64,000 nucleotides of DNA from Tretioscincus oriximinensis (taxonomy: Eukaryota > Chordata > Lepidosauria > Squamata > Gymnophthalmidae): the NCBI GenBank assembly GCA_022410635.1, contig JAJVDF010000655.1, positions 186,001 to 250,000 on the forward strand, given 5' to 3'. Shown in pieces: positions 21,401 through 33,400 of the stretch. The stretch's first letter is position 1, and each line of letters begins with the position of its first letter. The position numbers and the translations under genes were made by a program. The notes beneath the pieces are model-generated. The model ran no database searches. It was not told the origin of the DNA and worked only from the letters and a program-made list of their open reading frames with translations.

Positions 21401-24400
21401 TATATTTTTTACAAAAATATTCTGTTATGTTTTTTCAAGCAGATGATACTTCAGTTCTGGAATCATTGGTAAAGAAGAAAATGAAGGTAAAATATTACAC
21501 ACAATTTTCCAGATAATGAAAAGGGTGTTGTTGTTAGTAAGACTGAAATATTTTTAAGAAAGATTTGCTTTTCTTAATAAAATTTAAGATGATTTGCAGC
21601 CTGTTATATAAATTCACCTAGATGCATACTTAGATAGAAATCACTTGGTCATCCTGACCTGTGATGTCATGATCTCCAGGTTGAATTATTGTAATGGAGT
21701 CCGTAGTGGCTGCTCTGGATGATAGTTGAAGATTGCATTTGAATCTTGGTTACATCTAAGCTTTAGTCCACTTTCAGAGAGAGAAAACACATCAGCATCG
21801 TGGAAAGATAGTTTCTTTTGGCTTTCTTTAATTCAGTGAACCCATCTTTGGNTGCATTCACACTATGTGGACAAATAGGTACAAAAATTGTGTGGGCTTG
21901 CACTGAGTGTAAGCGGTTCCCATTGAATCCAAATGAGAACCAGTTTCACTATGCATCATTTGCAAAGCCACACATTTTCTGAGTGGAGTTCACTCAGAAA
22001 ACTGTGCCAGAGTGCACTTAACATACACTTTTGCCTTTTGCGTTGCACAGCTGGATTACAGTTCTTGGGGATCTTCTGGTGAAAGTAAGGGGGAAATCCC
22101 AATGATCCTGCAAGTCGACTCCAAAGGAAGGCCTCCTTACATGTTGGTGCCCTGTGCTCTGTCAGTGAGACCCTCTTGGCATTGCCCCTTTCAGCAGTTA
22201 ATGGCGTGGAGACATGTGGGAGGGCATTTTTGGTCACCACATCAAGCTTTGGAATGGCTTTAGTCCACTTTCAGAAAGAGAAAACACATCAGCATAGTCG
22301 TAAGCATCTCTCTGAGATGTGTCAGACACTCTTGCTCTTGATCCTGTCATATTATATGCTGAGTAAAGAAAGAATCTATCTTTCATTTAACAGCTATTTT
22401 AACAGCTTTTTACAGACACTTAGCATCTTTTTTCTGTTAACGTTTAGTATTTTTACTTAAAAGTATTGTTATTGAAGGAGATCACATTTATTTTTCCAAA
22501 TCAGTTTATGGGTTTAGTTTTTATAAAGTAGCTATTTAAAATGTATTTCAGATTGCTGCGGATGCAGGGCAAGAATCAAGCTGTAAAAGGATTGAGGTAA
22601 TTTTACTGTGTACATTCTGTGGAAAAAATCGATACAGGTAAACTCCACTTTGTGAATTAACAACTTTACAAGCACTCATAGGCTGTAATTCTAAAGCCGA
22701 GTTTTTAAAAAGGCATTACCTCCCACTTTACAAACAAAACATTTGGTCCCAATTTAACTCTTAAAGTTTGAGGTTACCTTTGTTGTAAAATAAGTTGGTA
22801 ACTCCTATGGTGTTGCCTATGTTATAAAATAAGGTGGTGTCCGTGAGCATAAAAATGGGAGAAAGGTGTCCCTTAGTCTAAAAATCTAACTTTCGTAGTT
22901 AATAAACAGAATCTACATTTTTACATTCAATTTACATTTATTTTCTTTTTAATTCAATTAGTTACATTAATAATGTAATCCATGGTTGAAGCAATACATT
23001 CATTCATTCAGATTCTATCTAAAGGCCTGGCCACACAGTTACACCTTCTTCAGTCCTGAAAGATGGGCTTTTTTTTTTTTACTTTTTTTATTTTATTTTA
23101 TTCGTGATGAACAGATATAATACAAATAAGATGAATTTACAAAATAAAATGAAACAGTGCTGATAATGACAGAACCAAAAATTGAAATCCCCCCTCCCTC
23201 CCTTCACCGGAACATATATGTTTATATTATCAGTCTTTGTTCCTTTAACATCAAAATCGTTTCTCTGATTAAAGGGTGTGCAGCTGTGTTTTCAGCGTAT
23301 GCAATGAGCGATTTCCACTTTATAGTCCAGTGAGGTGTTGATCGAATTCCCGATTGTGATAGTCTTTTTTCCCGAAGTACGTCGAAAAGTAGAAATTCTA
23401 GGATATAACTCCACCAATAATCTAAAGTCCATATTTTCTGGTCTTTCCAGCCCTTAGCGATGACAAGATGACCTGCGAGCATTGCCATTTGTATAAATAC
23501 TTTTTGTTCAGGTCTTACCATAAGGGGGTCAGGTATTCCGAACAACCAACATATCTGTGTTTGGGATTTGCGCATTTACTACTCTGGAAATTTGAGATAT
23601 AATACATTGGCGGAACTGGATAATTCTGGGGCATCGAGCCCACATGTGAATATAAGTGCCTCTAATCTGACATCCGTGCCAGCATGCGGGGGACAATCCA
23701 GTAATATGCGCAAGCTGGCTCGGAGTACGGCACCATTTGGTTACTTTTTTAAATTCAGTTTCACGTAGTCTTATATCCTTAAGCATAGAGTAATTGGAAA
23801 ACCAGTCTTCCCAAATGCTGTGTGCCTGTGGGATTTCAGTCTCCCAGTATTCTTTAATTTTTGATCTGTTGTCAAATTTGTTACCGATTATTATTTTATA
23901 AATTTCCTTAATCTGTTTCTTTTCGCCCAAGATTATATTGCTTACCACCTGTTCCATCTCCGATTGTCCCATCATGCTNNNNNNNNNNNNNNNNNNNNNN
24001 NNNNNNNNNNNNNNNNNNNNNNNNNNNNNNNNNNNNNNNNNNNNNNNNNNNNNNNNNNNNNNNNNNNNNNNNNNNNNNNNNNNNNNNNNNNNNNNNNNNN
24101 NNNNNNNNNNNNNNNNNNNNNNNNNNNNNNNNNNNNNNNNNNNNNNNNNNNNNNNNNNNNNNNNNNNNNNNNNNNNNNNNNNNNNNNNNNNNNNNNNNNN
24201 NNNNNNNNNNNNNNNNNNNNNNNNNNNNNNNNNNNNNNNNNNNNNNNNNNNNNNNNNNNNNNNNNNNNNNNNNNNNNNNNNNNNNNNNNNNNNNNNNNNN
24301 NNNNNNNNNNNNNNNNNNNNNNNNNNNNNNNNNNNNNNNNNNNNNNNNNNNNNNNNNNNNNNNNNNNNNNNNNNNNNNNNNNNNNNNNNNNNNNNNNNNN

Positions 24401-27400
24401 NNNNNNNNNNNNNNNNNNNNNNNGGGAGACCCCATCCCAAGGTGTCTCTCCCTGCATAAATAGTTGCATTAGATATCCGGTTTGGGTTTCCATTTAATAC
24501 CCATGTTTTAATTGCCCTTTCCCACATATTAATCTTGTCATTATTTAAATAAACTGGGACAGTTTGGAAGAGAAATAAGAATTTTGGCAAAATTATCATG
24601 TTTATTGCTTTGATTTTATAAGTCAGTGACCATTGTTTGTTAGCCCAATTCTTTAATTTCTCTTTTACCGTTTTCCATGTATGCTTGTAATTGATGTCTG
24701 CTAGCTTGTTCAAATTTTTTGAGATCCAAACCCCCAAGTATTTAAATTTTTTTTTTAATTTAGTATTTAATCTTGTGGTTGTTTTAATCAAATTTCGATC
24801 TATTCTAGAGACGTTTATATTGAGTAGTTCTGATTTTTCAATGTTTATTCTTAACCCCGAAAGTTTTTCAAATTCATCCGTGTGGGCTTTTATTATTGGG
24901 ATGGAAATCCTAGGATTTTCTGTAATAATTAGTGAAAGATGGGCTTAATCCGTGATTAGCTTAAACCAAGCAGATTAAGCACATTCTTCAGGACTGAAGA
25001 AGGTTTAAAAGTAAATGTGTAAGCAGTTCCTTAGATGCAAGAATGTTATTGACCAACGACACTAGTCTTGCAGACCAAGTTGCTACCTGCCATGACTGCA
25101 TCCTATTCAAAAGCCAGTTAAAGACGTTTTATTTTTATCAAAAAGTCATAAAGAATTATCAACAGCTTAAAGTTTTCTAGATCTTAAGCTGTTGCCAGCA
25201 CTGTTTGAATTTCCCATGCACTGCAGGCTAACTATGCATGCAAGGCTGGCTATGATGGTTCAGCACCACTAAAGAGCCAGAGGGTGCTTACTGAGAGGCA
25301 CTTCATCTCCAAGTATCATCATTTTGAGGGCCAACACTTAGCAGTAAGAAAAAAGAAGGAGCGCGATTCTGGCCATGCCATTCAACAGTCATGTCGCTGC
25401 CATGATGCCAAATGTGGGCAGGGCAAGAAGATGTGGGCAGTCATATCTTTCCTTTAGACCATTTTCAGTTCACCTTTATCTTCTGTCTTGAAGAACAGGG
25501 TTAATTAAGGGGGGGTAAATGGACTAACCCCATTATTTTATTTATTTATTTAGAATTGCAAATTTCCTGGTTTCACTGTAAGGAAACTTACCAAACTACC
25601 AAACCGTCTTGAAGCTGCACAACTCTGGGATTCGGTTCTAAAAGTCCAAACTTTCAAGGTATGAAGTTTACATCACAGAATGTATCAACATTAATATAGT
25701 ATATTCAGAATTATTTATGTATTTACCTGTATATTCAGTATCATTATGTAGCTTTCATACCCAGGTGGAGTGTAAGCAGTGCTTTTTTTCCAGAACAAAA
25801 GGTGCCAGAACTAACACCGGCGGCGGGGGGGTGGGTGGGGGCACGCCCCCCTCACCAGCGCCCCCCCTCGCCGGCGCCCCCCCTCGCCGGCGCCCCCCCT
25901 TGGCCAACGTAGCAGTACCGGCACCTTTTATTTAGGCGGGGGGGGAGCGGAGGCGGCCGCCGCCGCCGCTCATTCCCATGCCCCCCCGCTGCTGCTGCTG
26001 CGCCCCGCTAACTCCGCCCCCCCGCCATCGAGGGGGCGTGGCGTTATCGGAGGCCGATAACGCCGCCGCCTCCGATAACGCCATGCCCACCTCGCTGGCG
26101 GCTAACGCAGCAGTACCGGCACCTTTTATTTAGGCAGCGGGGGGGTGGGGGCCACCGCTCATTCCCGCGCCCCCCCCACCCCCCCGCGCCCCCCCGCCTA
26201 AATAAAAGGTGTCGTTGCTCATTCCCGCGCCCCCCGCCTAAATAAAAGGTGCCGCCGCTCATTCCCGTGCCCCCCCGCCTCCCCCCTGCCCCCGCCTAAA
26301 TAAAAGGTGCCGCCGCTCATTGCCGCGCCCCCCGCCCCGCCCCCGCCCCGCCTAAATAAAAGGTGCCGCCGCTCATTGCTGCGCCCCCCCACGCCCCCAC
26401 GCCTAAATAAAAGGTGCCGCCGCTCATTGCCACGCCCCCCCCGCACGTTCCGTCACAAAAAAAGCCCTGAGTGTAAGAAACCCCAAAATGCTGGTTTTCT
26501 GCTCAGAATTGAAGGAGTTAAGTCATACATTTGGTGGGGTAGAATTACCCTATAGGGGACATGTGCCAAATCTGGGGGTGCTCCTGAACTCTGCACTGAC
26601 ACTTGAAAATCAGGTAGAGACAATGGCCAGGAGTGCCTACTTCCAGTTACGTCTGGTTCGCCAGTTATGGGCACTTCTGAATAGGGATGATCTAGCCACA
26701 ATAATCCATGCTCTGGTAACTTCTGATTGGACTATTATAATGCGCTCTATATACGGCTGCCCTTGAAAACAGTTCGGAAGCTGCAGTTGGTGCAGAATGC
26801 AGCAGCTAGACTGCTGACTAGAAGGGCTGGCTGGACACAAATCACACTGGTCTTGAAATAACTGCACTGGTATGCCAATCTGCTATCGAGCACAATTCAA
26901 GGAGTTGAGTTTAACTTACAAGGCCCTAAATAATTTGGCCCCCAAATATCTAAAGGAGCACCTTCTCCTATACCAACCTGCCCGTGCCTTAAGGTCTGCA
27001 GGGGAGGCCCTCCTGGTTGTACCACCCTTTTCAACAGCCAATGGAGGGGAACCCAGGGTAGGGCCTTCTCAGTGGATGTCCTTGGAATAGTCTCCCCCTC
27101 GAAGTGCGTCTGTCATTTAGAAGATTCTTGAAGTTTGGTTTTAGAAGACCTCTTTTACCTGGCCTTTGGCTGCAGAAATGTCATCTCTTTCCCACTTTTA
27201 AATATTGTTTTATACTGTTTTAATTTTGTAGTGATGTTTTACTGTTTTGGACGCCCTGAGACCTTCAGGTATAGGGCGGGGTATAAGTATAAATAAATAA
27301 ATAAATATACTTAAATCTGCCTTTTATATCTGCCTTTTAACTTAACTTGCCATCCAGACAGCTATTTAAAATTGCATTGGGACTTAAACTCACAGCTGAG

Positions 27401-30400
27401 AAGCATTGAGTTAAAAACCAAAGAAGGTGCAAATTTCAAACTGCCAGATTGGTGAGCCAGGAAGAAGTGCTTGTGGTTATATTTCACAGGAGGAAAGTTG
27501 TGCACTTATGGGGCTGCGTGATTCTTTGTCTGGGAGACCAATGTGGTACCCCTAGGCTGGCATAGGGCATGAGACCTTCGGGTATGGGTCAGGGTATGAT
27601 TGTAAATAAATAAATAATAAATAAACTTTGGTCACAATGTGGAAGGACAATGTGAACTCTCTGATCAGTCTTGTCCTAGTAAGGGCAGGGAGTAAGATGC
27701 GTAAAGAGAGACCACCAGAAGCCAAATGAAGTGATTAAAATTTTTACCAGTTCCGCTTGCCTTATGCATATCCCTTTCACTGTCTATTGGGTAGGGGAAT
27801 TTCCAGCACTCCCTTTCCACTTCTCATAGCTGGATGTCCACTGAGCCTGAAATGGACTCACTGTTGTGAAATGAAATCTATTTGGGTTCAGTAAACCTGG
27901 GTTCAGTAATGCCAGTAGTTTGGGAAGAAAGAAACAGGATTGGAGCCATATTCAGCCTGCACGCACATGGGGTTTTTGGAGTGTGATGATACTTACACGA
28001 TGTTGACTCTGCCCTATGGTTTTATACTGAGCCCTAAAAAAGGTCCTCTGCCACAAAATGTTCTTTAGCCACGCCATTTTGCCATGTTTTTTAAAAAATT
28101 CACAGCATCGCCATTAGGGAGATCTGGCAATCGGGGCCAGCTCTTAAAGGTACTCTCCCCTCAATAAAAAAATTAAACATGCAAATTTCTCATGCATTAA
28201 TTACCTCAGTTTGGGCCCCAGAAAATCTGGTCAGTCTAATTTGTATTGCCCCTTAATAGAATTATGCCAAGAAGAATTGCTGGCTGAGTATGCTCAGTAT
28301 TTATGTCCTGGTTAAGTTGTCTCACGTCCCGGCACAGAATCGCTGGCTGAGTGAGCTCAGTATTTACTTCCTACTTAGTTGTCAGATTTACAGTTATGCG
28401 TAGACTGACCAGATTTTCGGAGCCCCAAACCGGGGTAATTAATATCCATGATAATTTGCGTATTCATAAATATGCAAATCACCCGCCAACATAAATATGC
28501 CTCCGAAGTCCCTGCCCGAGAAATCTATGAAGCATGTGAGAATTTTTTGAAGTGTGTGAGAGATTTGCATTTTTTTATTTTTACTGAGGGGAGGGTGCCT
28601 TTAGGAGCTGGCCCTGATTGCCAGAGCTTTCTTGTGGTAGTGCAGTGAATTAAAAAAAAAATCAATTTTATTTTCCCTTCACAAGAAACAGGAAAATGGT
28701 GCCACACCCAGGAGGGTGGAGTAGACACACCAAAACCAGGTTTCCTCCCTCCCCCCCCCCCACCAGAAGGGGTCATCTGGTTGACCTGGGAATGCGTATT
28801 GGATGTATTCTGCAATTGTTCCTCACACTGCAGATTTTATACTCCCCTGTGCCTGCAGCCCCAGTTTCCTTTCCTCCCAGACTACTTTCTGGAATCAGGA
28901 TGGGGCCACAATTACTATTTCAAGATGAATAAATAAGCAAAAGAGGCCTGGTACATTGCTTGCTTTTAATTATGTACTTTCTTTTTTTACAGGGTGTAAA
29001 TGTAAAAGTGCTTAAGAAACTGTTTTTTTCAGAAGCTTCTCTAGCAATTTTACATGATTGCTTTTGGTGGTTATTTCTTCATAAATTCAAGGTGGGTAGA
29101 CAAATTTTTACTCCTTCGCTTCTTTTGTTAAATGTAAGTGCATCTTGTGTGCTTTTGTAAAAAGAGTGCTGGTTTGCTGAGGAAGGACATATAAAAGACC
29201 AAGTCAGGTAAAAAAAACTCCACAGATGAAGCTTATTCTTCAGGATTGAAGATTTAAAAGTAGATGAGTGACCAGAGCCTAAATTCAAACGTGAATGTAA
29301 CTTGAGATTTCTACGCAATGCCTTGATATTCTGAACTTTTTATACACATTTTGTTTTGCAATATAGCCATAGAAACGGGCAGAGAATTTCCAGCTTTTCA
29401 GATTTTCCTGAACTACATGCAGTTTGTGTGAGTGTGTGTAGGGAGGCAAGAGATGTGCTCACGTCTCCTACCGTCCTGGATGCCAGCCTTTGGGGGTTCT
29501 TCTGCCTTTCCCAAAAGATAGTTTCAAGACAGGACTAGACAGGTTTATGGACACTAAGGGTATGAATGGATACTAGGATAGTTGTCTGGATGTCGCCTCC
29601 GGGATGTAGCAACAGGCAGGACTCTTGAAATACCATTTGCAGGGAGTCANGAACAGGAGCGTATTTTGCTTTCCTCTGTTCGGACTGCCCAGGTGCATCT
29701 GGTGGGCCTCTGTGTGACATAGAATGCTGGACGTGATGGGCTGTGGCCTGATCCAGTATGGCTCTTCTTATGTTCTTATGTTCTACCCCCAAGGACTGGA
29801 CCTCCACTATTCGGTCAGAGCGCCGATCATAGCTCATTGCATCTGTGCAAGGGTTGAAATGTGGCTGGAAATGGCAGAAAACAGTAGAGGGAATCCCTAT
29901 TGCACTTCATTGCTTTCTGTTCTCTGTTTCTCCCCTTGTGCAACCTAAGCCCTGTCCACACGATCCTTATTCTGGGTTATACCTTGGAATAGGAGCCTGC
30001 CCTCTACATGCTAGTATAGCTTAGACAAGACTAGACAGGTTTATGGTCACCAAGGGTATAAATGGGTACTAGGATGGATGTCTGGATGCTGCCTCTGGGA
30101 TGGAGCAACAGGGAATACTACTGAAATACCATTTGCAGGAAGTCTTGAACAGGTGCATATTTTGCTTTCCTCTGTTCAGACTGCCCAGGTGCATCTGGTG
30201 GGCCTCTGTGTGGGACAGAATGCTGGACTTGATGGGCTGTGGCCTGATCCAGTATGGCTCTTCTTATGTTCTTATTATGGCAGGCCCTGAATGGGGCCTG
30301 CCATAGTCTGTATTGGTATGTGGATGGCCAAACTCTGTCCCAAGATGTTACCCAGAATAAGGCTTAGTGTGGACAGGGCCCTAGGCGACAGGACATTATT

Positions 30401-33400
30401 CCATGAAGTTCATGCTGAAGTATTTGCTTGGAGTGATTTTATACTTAAAGACTGCTTAATGGAGTGGCGAAATATTAATGCTGATAAAGCTTCTTTCTGA
30501 TTATTTCAAGCCTGACCAGAATGAACAGGATCACTTCTTTGACCGCATATGCGACAGCTTTGTGGCACTACTTTTGAGTGCCCCGAATTACATAAAGGAT
30601 CCTTTTTTCCAGGTAATACTGCTATTACATAGTTTGCAACCATACATATTGCTTTTGCAATCTCCTTGGTGTGATTCCTTGTCTTAACTGGAGGTAGATT
30701 GGGATGAAGAGATCATGGTTGAAGCTGAACCAGAAGCAGAAGGGGGGCAAGACATGGCTTTGGAAGAGGCTGAGCTGGGAGTGCCAGATGGTCAGGAGCC
30801 TGATAGTGTGAAACCTACAAGCCAACACGAGCTGATAATGGAGCATCTGTGTGATAAGGAAGTCCTCTGGTGATCAAAGAGGCTGAGAGAGAGAGCAGCC
30901 GGAAGGCATCTCTCCCCTGACAGGAAAGAGCAATCACGGCAACTACTTAAGGAATGAGCATGCACAACCTCCCTGTCACAGTCATTTCTAGGGTGGGTCA
31001 ATTGGTGCACCTCCTTGGGGCACTGCATGTCTGACTGTTACAACCCCGCCACACACCCGGTTGATGCTGTGGGCCCCCACATGCCCCGGTTTTTACCTTA
31101 TGTTTTAAAGGCGCAGCAACACGTGGTGAGTCTTCGATGTTGATTACGCCCCACGTGTGCGCCAACAAGCAGTAATCAGATCATCCAGAACTGCTTGTGG
31201 CATGTGCATGTGGTGTAATCACCTTTAAAGAGACAGAACACGTCGCTGAGCCTTTAAGGTAGGAAGCCATGCACACAGATACACACTCCCCAAGCCTGGC
31301 TCTGCTATTGTTCCCTGCTGGAGGCAAACTTGTTATTCTCCGTGTGTTATCTAAACTTGTGAATTCTTGACCTTGGCTTGTGCTTTCTGACTTTGTTATT
31401 GTGTTTTGCCCTCAGATATTGTTGTTATGATTCTTAGACTATCTGACCACACTAACATGCTGCTGACTGTACAGTGTTGTGGGGGCATGGCTCAGGAGTT
31501 TTTCCAAGACATTCCTAACTCCATCATCCCATAGAGCTTTTGTTCTTTGTGGCTTCTTTTACGTCTTCTTTTGTAGCTGGATTCCGTGTTTGCCAACTAG
31601 TGTACATGACACTTGGGCTCTCAAGTAGCTGTACATCAGTTGTGGAGAAGTCGGAATGTCTGCTTTATATGCTGAAAGTGCCTTGCTATCCTCTCTCACA
31701 CATAAACCTAATTAAGAGACACAAGATCAACTCAAACGGGTTTTACTTCAGTGACAGAATATTAACAAAAGAACCCTGGAGAACTGGCAACACAACTAAG
31801 GAGAGAGCTTAAGTCGATAGTATAGGACCCCTGTACAGGTGCACCACATTGTGCTGCTACCATCCATATGTTGTCATGGATGCAATGCTATGGGGGTGTA
31901 CTATCACATGTGGATGGACTGTGATGAAGTAAAGTGGTTCTGGGAAATGGTTAAAGATGAATTAAATAGAATAACAACAGAAAATATCCTTATGAATGCA
32001 GAAATTATAATCTTTGTAAGCCTAAATCGAGCAAATTTATGCATTATCAAATATGGAATTAGAGCAGTGTGTATGGCTTTGACAAGAGGTTGGAAGGATA
32101 AATTAAAATGAGAATTAACCTTATGGTACGATTATATGACAGATGCGATGTTATTTAACTATGTAAGATAAAAAAGAATGCATAAGATGGGATTAGCTAT
32201 TCAACAATCATGGGCAACAAACTGGAACCCACTCATTATACAGGGAATTTTTGGAAATAGCCCAGCAGGGTCCTCCTTATCTGAGCGCTTGCTAGATGAT
32301 GAGGGGGACATGACACTTGCTTAATCAGATCTATGCCCTTATACTCCAGCAGCAGCCCATTCTTAAAGTAATGAAACGACAAATAAGGAGGTCCACAAGC
32401 AGGGCCTAAGGACATATCTTCCCTGCTGGCTTACGGTGGCATAATACTGTTTCTAACACATGCCTCCTTGAAGATACATCGTCATCAATGCTAGAAGTCC
32501 ATCATGGCCCTGTATTCTATACTGTTGCCTGAAAAGAGCATGGATGTACTTATGCGCCCACCAAATTTCTTTCTACAGTGACACTATGGTCTATACTTGC
32601 ATGTGAATGTATTCTGAGATATAGGCCAGAATAACTGAAGCTCAGCATGGAAAGGGCCCAAGTATTGAGTATGTCCATGCACTAATAATGCGCATTTGTA
32701 CCTGTCTTGTCTGTTTATCCCACGTATAGATTAAGTAAATGCCTTTATTTTTTCCTCTACATATTTCAAGGGCTCTTAGCTAGGCTGACTAGATGACACT
32801 TTTTTTTNGGGGGGGGACCCAGTTTTGGGGTGTTTACCCTGCCCTCCAGGGAGGGGGGATTTCCCTGGTTTTTGCTGAGGAAAAAAATAAAAAAAATAGA
32901 TTTTTTTAAAAATCACTGTACCACCACCAGAGGGCTCTAGTTACCAGCTCCTGAAGGCACCCTCCCCTCAGTAAAAATTTAAAAAAATGCAAATTTCTGA
33001 TGCACTCCAAAAATTCTCACACACTTAAAAAAATTCTCACATGCTTCACAGATTTCTCGGGTGAGAATTTCGGAGGGGAATGCATGTTGGTGGGATGAAT
33101 ATGCAAATTAGCATGAATATTAATTACTCCAGTTTGGGCGTCAGAAAATCTGGTCAATCTATCATAAAGCTACAGATCAAACGAACAAAACTCTTAACTG
33201 GCCTTCACTTTGTCAAAAGAGATTATGAATGCCTTTTTCAGAAGAACACCTTCAATTCACAACTTTAGCTAAGTGTAGAATAAATCTGCTTCCCTATGGA
33301 ACTGGTCACAGTCCTGAAGAACTTCTGTCCTCTGAAACATTACTTGTGGGTGAACAGGTAGCCAACAGCTTAATGGGTCTGAAGTTGGCAAATCATTTAT

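Noticed and set aside
26044..26446. Gly/Arg-rich repeated peptide frames in the minisatellite
   Set aside because: Low-complexity translation of a tandem repeat, in an intron, without splice or start context.
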